Below are positions 1 to 11,496 of a stretch of DNA of 64,000 bases, in pieces. This DNA is from Moniliophthora roreri (lineage: Eukaryota > Basidiomycota > Agaricomycetes > Agaricales > Marasmiaceae). Where the stretch lies: contig LATX02000174.1 in the NCBI GenBank assembly GCA_001466705.2, positions 434,001 to 498,000 on the forward strand, given 5' to 3'. A model generated the notes under the pieces. The model did no database searches. It had not been told where the DNA came from and was given only the letters and a program-made list of their open reading frames with translations. Each line of letters begins with the position of its first letter. Positions within the stretch are counted from its first letter, which is position 1. The position numbers were made by a program, and so were the translations under genes.

Positions 1-233
1 TTGTAAAGGAAGAATGTTAGATGCTTATGGATAACCATTAGACCTAAATAGGTGTGATTTGCCCAAGCGACCAGCAAGCAGAGCCACCCCGTATAGTAAC
101 ACGTATCAATTTAGGAGTCCTTTGTTCATTGACATGAGAAATGAAACGAAGAAACACTTCCATCAGTATTGGAGCTCCCTGACTGCTCAAGTGCTCGTAA
201 CTGCGCCCGTATCCAATCCCATTAGCCAGAATT

Positions 234-876
234 CTAAAGGATACGTGAGATTATCGGTAGGTAGACCCGACCGACTAGGTAAACACACAAGCATATAAAA
301 ATAATAATCAAGATAGTCCATATCGAAAACGGGAACGAGTGTATCGTATTGGTCGGGCTTGGGGTAGAGGGAAAAGCCTTTCCTGGAACTAGACCATGGA
401 CAGGTGTAGAGGATCGTGCCTCATCTCGATAAGGTTCTGCATGAATCTGAGATGGCTCAGATGGTCTGTGACTAGGCTGTGGTTTCCGAGGAGCTTGCCG
501 TTGAGCGATATGTTCATTATCATCATCATCATAATCGCTATGATCACCGCGACCATTACGATCTCCACGATGCTTCCTCGGAGGACGCTCACGGCGTCGG
601 ACTGGGTGTCAATGTTTCTTGATCAGATTTCTAATCGGAGATTTCGGCAGACTAAAACACACCGTTATTTGTTCCGTCATACGTAGGCACATTTCCATTA
701 TAATTAGTCTGATTCCCATCCCCGTTGTTATTATTTTGAGTCCCACCCCAATTGTTGTTGTTGTACCGGCGGTTATCCTGATTATCATAGTGTTTGCTGC
801 CATTGTTGTACTGGTTTCCGCCGACACTATTGAAGTTACCGCCACTGATTCGAAAGCCGTGGGTGTTGTTGAACAT
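234..876 (-). CDS. Asn-rich repeat protein with C-terminal membrane segment
   Basis: Two-exon model: exon 876-663, a 61-base GT..AG intron 662-602, exon 601-234, giving 193 residues. The start is an ATG. The N terminus carries the motif GGNFNSVGGNQYNN, followed by an Asn-rich block with GTQNNNNGDG. Exon 2 encodes a stretch rich in Arg, Asp, Gln and Pro and ends in a hydrophobic span (IWTILIIIFICLCVYLV) a few residues before the stop, so the protein may be tail-anchored. The same repeat and an intron at the matching place (split Val codon) occur in the gene at 2468-3154, which supports the model. Short N-terminal 'GG.F..V.GN' motifs are, as far as I recall, common in mushroom proteins of the NACHT type; no NACHT domain is present here. 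Function unknown. Splicing is inferred from frame and paralogy. Confidence 0.6.
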
Positions 877-2467
877 GCCGAGTAATGAGGGAGACGGTGG
901 TAGTGAAAATGAAAGAGAAAGACAACGGTGGTAGGTTTATAAAGGAGGAATAGCTGTTTGGCGTTTAGCTGTGCCTCCCGGGGGATAGCTCTATATATAT
1001 GACATATAGCCTGATGATCAGTGCATGTCCTTCGACACCGGAAATGGATGGGACCCAAATCTGCATGTGTGCAGGCGGCATTGCATCTATCACACCGCAT
1101 CGCCCCGAACTCTATTTGACAGCCTTTGTTTTCCAGGCATCCTATCCCAGCTCCCGGAGCAAGCGCCTTGCTGAACTTTGCATCTGGACATGCTCTCGCT
1201 GATTTTACCGAGCGAACACGGGACAGTTGGAGAGTCAGGGTGGCGGTGGGGCGGTGAGCAATGAACGATGATTAATGATTGCTTACCATGGGAAAAGAGA
1301 TAGCAACAACACCTAATCCTAGCTAAACAGCTATTGCATCGCAACAAATAACAGATCCTGTTATGTAGACGCATTGTTATTTAGTATCCTTGTACTTACC
1401 TTGTAATTCGCAATGGCATGTCTTGTCAGCACCTGTATCACAAAGGGGAATACCGATATCATTTCTTCTGGAAGAGCGATGTCGATACTAGTAAGTAGGA
1501 CCTAAAGGCATAATGTGCATATAAGGAAGGTGTTGAATACATCGAAATGCAATATGAAAATGGTATGGTGTCCGTACAGCGCATCGTTCAGCAAAGCAAT
1601 TCCGTCCGTGAGGTACTTTTCTTGGTGAAGAGCGAGTGGAAGATATGAGATGGCCGATATGAGGCATATTTGGGAGGGAGAAGTATAGATTGCAGTGGAA
1701 GAGGCAGAGACTTCGCGGCGTCTGTCAGCGGTTGTATCCATCTTCCTCCCGCAATCTCATCTCTCGCCTCTTCGATCAACTCCAGTCAATCCCATGTAGC
1801 AGAAATGAGATCTCCGAGTGCTCACGGAGCGCGTACTATTGACTGGCAACATATGTTGAGAAGTGGGTTTGAAGGTTGCATGGTCAACCTCGAGCGAAGA
1901 ATACGAATGTGGATCCTTACCCGTCTCCCTAGCAACGCTTTTTTTTCTTCATTCACCTCTCTGAGCCCAGTTGAGACTCGTATCATGAGAATATGATACC
2001 TGGAACACCGGGTCCTCGGTTTGTTGAAGGCGAGTTTTAAAGTGGAGAGGCAGTGACGATTTTCAACATCGTAGTTCAGGGCAAAGGAACGTTTGCGTGA
2101 CATGTAACGTCGTCGTCACATCAGCTGGTGCTTAGTGGGCTTGATCTTCAGACGACTACCGATAGCCATACGGAGGGCTGGACGAAGGAAAGTTTGACAT
2201 CCTGTTTCAAGAACCTCGCGACTAATGATTGTCACTTCGCTCGACCAACATTTGCACGTCTTCGTTATGAATGACACTGACAATGGTTTCCAGTATTGAT
2301 GTAAAATGAACAAAGGATACAAAGCGCTCAATGAGAGTTCTCATTCCGATAATTTGATAAGGCTGTTGGTTACGCAGAGTCAATTTCCTAATTCTCGTGA
2401 CGTCCCAATCAGTTTTTAGAAGATATATAGCTAGGCAGTGAAAACACACTGAATATCCAGCGCACTC
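877..2467. other. Intergenic region, no supported gene
   Basis: Only short overlapping ORFs on both strands are present, with no recognisable domain. Some minus-strand pieces (about 1500-1780) look mildly hydrophobic, but I could not splice them into a convincing gene. Confidence 0.4.
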
Positions 2468-3154
2468 TCATCGCTCATTAGTCTGAGTTCCATCGCCATT
2501 ATTGTTATTCTGAGTACCCCGTGAATTTGTGTTTTGGTACGTTCGGTTGTCACCTGCTGCATTACCACGTTCGACTGGATGTCGATATGCCTTGATCAGT
2601 TTCTCGAGGACACACAACTTGACGGATAAAACGCACCGCTTGGACTGTTTGATACATATGTCCCATTATTACGCTGAGTCCCACGTCCAATATTATTATT
2701 CTGGATATCATCCCAATTATTGTTTTTGTATCCTCGATTGTCAGCCCTATCTCTCGAACCACCACCGCCTGGTACCTCTACATCTGCCAGAAACGTCGTG
2801 TTGTTTGGCACACCGGTAGCGTGAAACCCATCTCCATTATTATTATTCTGATTCCCATGCGGATTTTTTCTCGGCACCCTATTAGCTTGAGCTCCATCCC
2901 CATTATTATTGTTCTGAGTCCCGTCCCGATTATCGTTCTTGTACTTTCGATTGTCAACTATAGCTTTCGCCGCACGCTTGAGCTTTTCAACTGGTAATTG
3001 ATTACTTTTGCAAGATATAGCTAGGGAGACGAAGCGTACCCTTTTTGGAAACTCGGAACTGCCAAGTATTATTAGTTTGAGCTCCGTCACCATTGTTGTT
3101 GTTCTGGGTCCCATATTTGTTGTTATTGGTGTATTCGCGATTGTCTCGGGCCAT
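2468..3154 (-). CDS. Asn-rich repeat protein, paralogue of the 234-876 gene
   Basis: Three-exon model: 3154-3040, 2990-2637 and 2574-2468, with introns of 49 and 62 bases, giving 191 residues. The frame closes exactly across both junctions. The protein is built from about five degenerate units of the form DNRxYxNNNxxGTQNNNNGDGxQ, one near the N terminus, three in exon 2 and one in exon 3. The second intron lies at the same place and phase as the intron of the 234-876 gene, so the two are duplicates. Unlike that gene it stops shortly after the last repeat and has no membrane segment. No known domain is recognised. The Gln/Asn-rich repeats suggest self-assembly or a disordered scaffold, but that is inference. 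Confidence 0.6.
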
Positions 3155-5399
3155 GGTCAGTCCGAGAAGGTAATGAGAGAAAATATAAGCAGAGGGTGGA
3201 GTGGTATCTTTGAGGGAAGCAGTTTTGTATTATTTCAGTTTTAACTTTGACGCAGCAAAATATAAAGGTGGCAGTGAGTGACTCAGCGTCGATCGGATCC
3301 TAATATGTATCCATTTGTAGAAGAGTACTGCCCCATCGCATCTTCTTAGTGATCTTTAAAAAGCAGTGTGCGTGAGTGTGTCCAGCGAACGCCACAAATC
3401 AAGCTTAATTGAATCCAATTCCGTCACACCAGATCTTATATGATCCGGAGATAGCACCGAAGTAACACCGAAGGCGCGGGTCGACGCCGGGATATCCCAC
3501 GGGAGCCTTTCAGTGTTGGGGATCGCAGTTACTATATTCTAGCGACGACTTGCAAAAGTCAACTTCATTGTCCTCCGTATGCCAGTTGACCTGTTACACT
3601 ACCACTACCTTTATCTCAAACAACTCTACCCCCACACCCCCCAACGTCATTTTCACACGGGCGCGAGATGAAGTTCGGAAGGAGACTGCTATCGCCGCAA
3701 TTAAAAGACAGTGAGTGGAACTAGGTGATCAAATAAATCACGACCACAACATTGCGGACCACATATGATCGAAGTGCGCTGAGGTTAGCTGTTAGATACA
3801 TGATTTGGAGCAGGATTCCATTATTAACGAGTCTTGAAAAATAGTGTTCGCTAGGGTGTCGACAAGGGGATCCTGGACGCATGTTGGACCAACTTTCGCT
3901 TCTCGCTTCCCTTAGTTTCTATCACAGTCGTAGCCACCGCACGTAGGCTCCTGATCGTCAACGTCAGCCACAAGATGCAAGTCAGAGAATGAATAAAAAT
4001 GTGCTCACCCGGCTATCCCTCACCGGCATCCTGACCTTCAAACCTTCGTCGCCTAGAACCAGCCAAAAACACGCTACGTAAAGCTTTCCAAGGCTACAAG
4101 GTGCCACCCCTCCAGATTTCGCACTCAACGACAGCAGTTTCAAGGTCCTGCACTCGGGTGAACAATCTTCATGGGCAAAAGTTGGGCAAAAGAGTCACCT
4201 GCTTGCGGTCGGTATCTGAATGTTATCCAGAGATGGAAGGCCAGGATTGATAAGAGATATGTGTAGTTACTCGAGTTTGTGGGACGAGTCGGAGAGGATA
4301 TCGAAGCGAAAAGGAATGTTGACATAAGCGGTCCAGACTGTTCGATATTTCATTATCAACGAGCGCTGGTTTGAGCGTGGGTAGCTTATACGCTAAAGGC
4401 GTGATTGAACTAGTCGTGGAGCCAATGATGGCAGGCCCACTTCGCTGGACGTGGCTGACAGTTTTTCATGACGGGATGAAAGGAGTTGATAGGGAAATGA
4501 AAAGACACTGACTGTTGCGGGACTGCGGCTATGTATATGGGCCAACGGGGAGGTTTCATGCTTCCTTGCAAATGTTTTGTGGACTTGTGATGACCTTCGC
4601 CATGAGATAGAAGCCTCAGAACGCATCGCGGTGGCTAGAGCCTCGAAGAGTACTTGATAACTGTCTTCTGAACTCTTGAAAGTTACGACTCGAATGTCAG
4701 CACGAAGAAGTATCGAAAGGAAGGATGTGCTCACCAAGTCGCCTTCTCATACACCAAACTCAGACCCAAGCTATCCGTTACTTCAACGAAAACTCTAAAC
4801 CCTTCCTAACTGGAAATTTCTCTTCTATGGTTTCACAGGCAAAAAGGTTTGTTTGTCGTGGGCGTCTTCCATCAAAAGGAATCGGTCAAAAGATACGGAT
4901 GATTGATCTTGATTATCCAATATTTGTGAGGCAAACTTGAGAGCTAACGGCGCGGAGAGGAATTCCAGACGTTGAAGTAGAACCGAATCAAGCCCTAACC
5001 CAGTGACTCGGTGACCCGGAGATTTGACGTACCTGCCGGTTAGACGAATGACGCATGACGTCACCCTCAGGAGTCGTTCCCTCGCTGCTAACTTGCGGGA
5101 GTAAACAAATTTATAAGTACTAAGGATATAGTGACCCGCAAGTGGTCAACGTCCAGTGCCATCCGTAATGCACGTATTCGCCATGACAAGATGTAATCAC
5201 AAAATAATCCAACAGGTTTTTTTCAGGGGATTTAATGAAGTAGTGCCCGACTGGAACGAAGAAAAAAAATCGAGCCATAACACAAAAGAATCCATTTCTG
5301 GGCTCTGTCGTCTGAATAATCGTTCCGTTAGATATGTGTAGATAGAGAAAAGGGTAAGACGACGATAAACTCACCTGCCGACCGACTACTGGATCAATC
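3155..5399. other. Intergenic region, no supported gene
   Basis: Several ORFs of 60-115 codons lie on both strands (for example minus 4393-4737), but none shows a domain, a signal peptide or consistent splice structure. I see no RNA gene here. Confidence 0.4.
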
Positions 5400-5705
5400 T
5401 TAGGGTGCGCCGACGCAAGCACATCGCACCGTGCAATCACGGTCTGTATGAATGAAAAAGCTCAATCATTCCACACTCGATAATCTGTAAGCTGTACCAT
5501 TATATCTAGTCTCGCATCCCCCTGGACATAATCCGCAAGCTACGGAACCATCAACCAAGGAGCTGGGAGGTGAAGGTAGAAACATACTTGTGACGTGACA
5601 CTTGTTTCCCGTGTATTCTTTGCATTTTGCATTGACCTCTAGGAGAGCATAACTACTGAGAGCAAGAGCGAGAATGAGTGAGTTGAAGAGATTGAATCGC
5701 GCCAT
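5400..5705 (-). CDS. Small secreted protein with eight cysteines
   Basis: Three-exon model: 5705-5588, 5539-5477 and 5443-5400, giving 74 residues. An N-terminal signal peptide is clear (MARFNLFNSLILALALSSYA, cleavage probably near VNA-K). Splicing joins GNKCHVT to TCGLCPGGCE and then RLS to NRDCTVRCACVGAP, so that the mature part of about 48 residues holds eight cysteines, the pattern of a disulfide-stabilised secreted peptide. Without the last splice the protein would end in SSVE with five cysteines. The second intron is only 33 bases, unusually short, so the third exon is less certain than the first two. There is a possible N-glycosylation site (NGT). The role is unknown; effector-like or defensin-like peptides share this general form, but no specific family is recognised. 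Confidence 0.55.
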
Positions 5706-6552
5706 AGCGTTTGAGTTGCTGAAGTGTAGAGAGTTGGTTGCTGCGTTTTCGGATTCGGATTGACCGCGATCACATCGAATATATGCGCGGAAAAACGTCC
5801 CTGTTCCTTAGATGCAAATATAGAACGATCACGTCTACAGTTAGATAGTTCGAAAAGAAATGATTGGGTGCGTGTTGTGACCAAGATAGGGGACTGTGAG
5901 GAATATGGTCTGCGTGCGCTTGAGTACCTCATGGTGTGTAGAGTAAGTACTACGGTAAACCATCTTACAGCGAGCTCTGAGAATTTTCCGTACCGTCCAA
6001 ATACGGCGCGAAATGGATGGTATTACGCTGTACATAGTCCCTAAGAATGGCACACCGGATACGATCGTCAGTAGGGTTGGGTAAGAAGCCTACCCAAACT
6101 TACCAATTTCAAACTTACAAGGGAATTACCAGAGTGGTGAGCGGAAGTAACCTAGTTGGTAAATCGCTGAGCTGTCCGGGTTGCGGGTAAGAAGGACCCC
6201 CGGCTATACGAGAGGTCTGAGCCCGGACCCCCATTTTTCATCCGACCATATTCTCATCCGGATTTGACCCATACCTCGCAGGGGCCCGATTTTCATCCGG
6301 ACTTCTACCTCAGACCCCTAAAAACCCATAATTTTCTTCGCGCTGCACGCAGATAAAGCACCAACCTTCTACTCAGGCCAACTACCACTGGCTTAGCATA
6401 ATTTGAGAGGCCACGACTTTTTTTGACCCAATAAGAGAGGGTGGAGGATGGAGGATGTATAGGGTCAAATTCCTTTAAGAAGCTTAGGCCCCGCTCAGGA
6501 ACCCAAGTCAACTCACCCTGGGTTAGGTTGCGGGTTGGGTTGACATTTGCCG
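5706..6552. other. Intergenic, GC-rich block before the transposon island
   Basis: No gene is seen. Around 6235-6305 the motif 'tcatccg' recurs three times with variations, and stretches such as 'gggttgggt' near 6075 and 6533 bracket the block. CpG is normal here, in contrast to the sequence that follows. Confidence 0.35.
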
Positions 6553-7034
6553 AGAAGTCCATTCAATGTGTCAGAACCTTGCCACATCAATTGCATGTAA
6601 AGTAGTCTTAGTATGCATGCAATAAGTATGGCTTTTTTTCAATTCCTATGGTCACCACATGAGTTGTACCCTCCAGAACAAACAAGGCTGATGCTGTGGT
6701 GTAAGCTTGAGAACAAGAAGGGAGGAGGAAAGGGAAAGGGAAAGAATTTTGGATACAGCCCCTCAGCCTGACTTTTGACACTGTGCCAAGGTGTGACAAA
6801 ATTCTGATTTTGAATTCCAGTTTCTGAATGCAGGGTGGGGTTTGGGTGGAGTTGAGCTTTTCTGCTAACCTTGCATGGGCTGGGATGCAACTCATCTCCT
6901 GCTGAAGATGCTCAAAAACCTATGCCTCTACTATGAAAACACAAGGCCTGTGGTGCCAAAATACCCCCAAAAAAGGTATATATAAGTTCTTGATTCTCAG
7001 TTTTGTTTTGTGAGTTGGTTTGGCATGGTTCACT

Positions 7035-8647
7035 GTTACCACAACATCAAGAATAATTCTCAGCATATCACTCAGTAGCTCAGAGATGAATGCCTTTAAA
7101 ACAACTTCTCAGATTGAGATTGGTGTTTGTTTTTGTAAATATTTCTTGGGTATGTGGTTTTATTAATCACTTTGAAAGCAAAACTGGTATAGAGTTTGAC
7201 CAGAAAACTGCTCAAAGAACAAACTTCTTCTAAGTGAGAACAAAAGTACCTCTTGTACCTGAATATAGCCCTCTTAGCTATGTTCTGCAATGATTCTCAA
7301 GAGGACAAATCTTCTAGACACTGCTAGCCTGAAACCCTTTCTGATTCATGTTGAAACACCAGACTATACTGATGTACCTCAGCTACCCTCTTAGTAGACT
7401 GATACAATGCTCTTCTTATCAGAAAACACACCTCTTGCATTAAAAACTAAGCTCTTCCTAGCTTTTATTTAGATCTCTGTTTTGGAATACAATCTCAGGT
7501 CTCAACTAGCCTGTGCCTCTTGCACAACTAAATAAGCTAGGGCCCAAAGTGGTTGAAAAATGCTGATTGCCAGTAGCTCTTCCACCTGCAAAAAGTATGT
7601 TACATTATAATATCCTTACAACAGAATTATAAAGGTTACAACATATGATAATAAATCCAGCTAGATTTTAAGTGTATTGTAGCCTAGTTGCAATATATTG
7701 AAATATTTTAACTGCCTTACAACCCCATTACAACTACATTACAACTGTCTGGAAGGATTATTTGACATTATAGCCACATTACAACCACATTACAACCCAC
7801 ATAGAGTCATTACAACAAGTTAAAACCCCAGTACATGCACNGTTACCACAACATCAAGAATAATTCTCAGCATATCACTCAGTAGCTCAGAGATGAATGC
7901 CTTTAAAACAACTTCTCAGATTGAGATTGGTGTTTGTTTTTGTAAATATTTCTTGGGTATGTGGTTTTATTAATCACTTTGAAAGCAAAACTGGTATAGA
8001 GTTTGACCAGAAAACTGCTCAAAGAACAAACTTCTTCTAAGTGAGAACAAAAGTACCTCTTGTACCTGAATATAGCCCTCTTAGCTATGTTCTGCAATGA
8101 TTCTCAAGAGGACAAATCTTCTAGACACTGCTAGCCTGAAACCCTTTCTGATTCATGTTGAAACACCAGACTATACTGATGTACCTCAGCTACCCTCTTA
8201 GTAGACTGATACAATGCTCTTCTTATCAGAAAACACACCTCTTGCATTAAAAACTAAGCTCTTCCTAGCTTTTATTTAGATCTCTGTTTTGGAATACAAT
8301 CTCAGGTCTCAACTAGCCTGTGCCTCTTGCACAACTAAATAAGCTAGGGCCCAAAGTGGTTGAAAAATGCTGATTGCCAGTAGCTCTTCCACCTGCAAAA
8401 AGTATGTTACATTATAATATCCTTACAACAGAATTATAAAGGTTACAACATATGATAATAAATCCAGCTAGATTTTAAGTGTATTGTAGCCTAGTTGCAA
8501 TATATTGAAATATTTTAACTGCCTTACAACCCCATTACAACTACATTACAACTGTCTGGAAGGATTATTTGACATTATAGCCACATTACAACCACATTAC
8601 AACCCACATAGAGTCATTACAACAAGTTAAAACCCCAGTACATGCAC
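7035..8647. repeat. Two apparently identical 806-base copies joined by one N
   Basis: Bases 7035-7840 and 7842-8647 read as the same sequence at an offset of 807, and the only base between them is an N at 7841. Copies this exact inside an otherwise decayed region, with an N at the join, are what unmerged overlapping contig ends look like. The second copy continues into unique sequence (8648 onward), and the first is preceded by unique sequence. Confidence 0.85.
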
Positions 8648-9303
8648 ATTATAACACAATTTCAAATATAAGTAAAGTTCTTAGTGCAACAGCATATAAA
8701 AACCCATGCAACATGACAATGTAACAAGGCTTTATTATTAGATACACCTATTTATGTTTATAATGAAACTGATTTTTAATCAATAAATGATAAGCAATAA
8801 AATGTTTTGGAGATAGGTCTTTTAGTAAAAGGGTATAATGCACTGTGTATGTTTATAGTTATGTGGTGCAGTGGTATGGTGGTTCTGAGCACCCAGTGCC
8901 TACCAGGCTGCTGACTAATCTACCATAAGGTTGTGGGTTCGACTCAGAGGTTGCAATAAATGGATTTTTATTTCTTTTTGTCTCCGATCCAAATAGTCAA
9001 AATACATTATAACAGCTAAATACACTTCAATACATTTTAATAGTGATTCTGATAAGGATTTGGTATCTATTTACTGTCCAGTAGGGTTGTAATGTAGTTG
9101 TAACATTGTCTTTAGGTTGTAATGGCATTGCAACTTATCATAATTATTATGGGACTTGTAATTATTATAGTATGTTACAACTACATTATAACTAGGTTAC
9201 CATATCTGACTTGGCATATAACAGGGTTGCTAATGGTTATGGAACTCATAATGCATTATGAGGGTTATAACCCTATTATAATGCTATGTACTTTTTGCAG
9301 GTG
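8391..9303. mobile_element. Non-autonomous DNA transposon with inverted subterminal repeats
   Basis: The left end begins CACCTGCAAAAAGTA and the right end finishes with its near reverse complement (TACTTTTTGCAGGTG), followed inward by related ATTATAATA stretches. The left part carries many copies of CATTACAAC, and the right part carries the reverse complement GTTGTAATG. Such inverted subterminal motif arrays are typical transposase-binding regions of cut-and-paste elements. No transposase ORF is present. I could not find a clean target-site duplication, so the superfamily is open. The left end also appears at 7584 in the artefactual duplicate. Confidence 0.6.
8858..8955 (+). other. tRNA-like Pol III promoter unit, possible SINE head
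   Basis: An A-box-like sequence TGGTGCAGTGG lies at 8864-8874 and a B-box-like GGTTCGACTC at 8936-8945. The B box holds one of the very few CpGs of this stretch. The boxes are about 62 bases apart, more like a tRNA with a long variable arm or an intron than a standard tRNA. I could not fold a full cloverleaf with a clear anticodon arm. It lies inside the element at 8391-9303. A decayed tRNA-derived SINE is the best reading. Confidence 0.45.
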
Positions 9304-9443
9304 TCTACCTGAACAACAACCTCATACACTCTGGTAATTGGTGGGCAGTATCTCTCCTGCCTTCTACCTACAAAACATGTCCTCTTATATACCCTACAAC
9401 ATAAATAATCTAATATATATGTCACACATACAAATAAAACTGA

Positions 9444-10064
9444 CACTATGGACAAAAGGTCCTTTTGGAGATTACTAAAATATTTGAGAAATATTGCTAA
9501 AAACTAATACATTCTTCTGGGCAATATTTGCTCTAAACTTATTGTAAATTATTCTATATTAATAAAACATTTCCTTAATGCAATATTATAGGAATATATA
9601 CTATATTATTTACACTGAAAATAGTATTAAAATGTGCCCAAGTTATTGTGTTTTTCTGTACATCAAAAGTGTGTGAAATCCAGACCAAATTGGGCCAAAA
9701 ATCCGGATTTTTTGGTTCTGGGAAAACAGAAGTAAAACTTAATTAAATTACCATATGCCAATTTAGTACACCTAAAACAGTTGCAAAACAGTAGGAAAAA
9801 ACAAAACTTTAATATATAAAATATTGTGCTAAATGTGCCTAAAAACTAATGGAATATTTGATAATTCCCTCTTAGCTAAAATTAATAGGAAAGTATCAAG
9901 ATTTTAATCTAATTTTTATAAGATTTGGACAAAAAAAGTATAAAAGCAAAGCATATAATTTTAAGACTGTCTTTTTCATATTAAATCTATCTGTACTATA
10001 TAAACATTTTCAGTTGACTAAATTCTTTGGGAAACTATCTCAAAAGAACCCTTTGTCCATAGTG
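9444..10064. mobile_element. CACTA-type MITE with 3-base target duplication
   Basis: The 621-base element starts CACTATGGACAAAAGG and ends with the near-perfect inverted copy (CCCTTTGTCCATAGTG). The inverted repeat extends about 28 bases with a few mismatches. It is flanked on both sides by TGA (9441-9443 and 10065-10067). CACTA (En/Spm) elements are known for ends starting CACTA and for 3-base target duplications. The interior is very AT-rich and has no coding capacity, so the copy is non-autonomous. Confidence 0.75.
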
Positions 10065-10067
10065 TGA

Positions 10068-11496
10068 GTTGGGTGCTAAATATTATATAAACTGAGCTGT
10101 GTTTGGTAATTTTTCTGTCACAGTGTCTGATTGTAGTCAGGCTTTGTAGCCATAAACTCTTTTATTCTTTTTCTATGACAATTGCAGTCTCCTGACACTA
10201 ATCATTTGCAATTTTCTCTGTCAAACAGCTCTCCTTCTGACTCTGTTTGCAAATGTTATACTTCCATGCCACTCTGCATGGTTCCTTCCTTCTTCATCTA
10301 CTATCATCTGCTCTGTGGACATGTAATATGCCTCTGTTTCTGTGTTTAAAGTGTATGCATAAGCTCAGCTGTGCTGGTTTCTTGTCATACAGCTTTTCCA
10401 TGATACAGGCACCCTTCTGGTAACCAATTATCTATTTCATTCCTCTAATTTGATATCAGTATCTCGAGCATCCTCTACTGATAATTTGTCATTCTCTGTT
10501 TCATATCCATTTCTCTATAATATTTTTGTTTGTGTATCCTCAAAGGCTTTTATTCTTTCTTCCAATCAGGCATATATTGAAAATATTGTTAAAAGTGAAA
10601 ATATTCCCTTTGGTATGCTTTTGATAGAGAGGTATGATGTGGTTCCCTACAGTTTTTGGGATGCTCCTCTGTGTTCAGATTCACTGTTTATTTTCATATT
10701 AGCAGTGGTCAGGTCAGTAGGCTTCAAAGGAGTATAGGAGTGGCTGCCTGGTGAGATTCAGCTTCAAAATAGGTTTGTTTTTTTGCTTCCTGTTGCATTT
10801 AGGGGAGACTGGCAATATATAAAAGACAGAGTAGGACAGAGTGTGCACTGTGGTAGTTATGAAGAAAGCAGTGTGATGTGATGATCTGGTCACAGTCATG
10901 GCCACATGTAGTAACACCTACTCAGGGCCACAGAAATACCTACTCTATCTGCTCTAGTTCCAACTCATCGCTATTTGAGGCAAAACACTATTTAAAGAAA
11001 TAGAGTACTCAAGTATAATCAGAATCTTGTTTAAGCTACCTTGTCTGCCAGGTCAGTCTCTAGAAACTTATCAATTCATCTATAACTCATGACATCATTG
11101 GACCATGAACTTCTGTGGCCTTGAGTATATCCAATATTTGCTCTGAGCAAACAAGGATTCCTTTCTCAACCTTCATCTTTTTTGCTTTGACTTGGGAATT
11201 GTGAGCTTTATATTATTGGCTCTGGGCTATACTCTTACCCAGGCTCTCTCTCTCTGTCTGAACATCTACCTGGAGCACTTAACCTTGACATAAACAATGC
11301 CTCGTTAGGCATTCCAATGACATTCAGAGTCTCAGTGAATCATTACTTTGCACTAACACAGGATCACATCTCTCTCTCTCAATATAGTCTGTAACTTTCC
11401 TCTGTGTGAGGCAGCCACTGGGTTTTGGTTCCCATGCATAGAGAATTGTCTCACAGCTCCCCTGCCAGAATTTGGCAGGTGCCATATTGTGACTTT
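10068..11496. other. AT-rich island sequence, no gene recognised
   Basis: CpG-poor sequence without a supported ORF. The plus ORF at 10450-10737 has no domain and lies in decayed sequence. Confidence 0.4.

Noticed and set aside
500..560. Ile/Met-rich ORF over an ATC repeat (plus 396-686 and minus 389-592)
   Set aside because: It is the other-frame reading of the Asp-rich stretch in exon 2 of the 234-876 gene.
7035..8647. A true tandem duplication or a pair of LTRs
   Set aside because: The copies are exact and separated by a single N; an assembly overlap is simpler.
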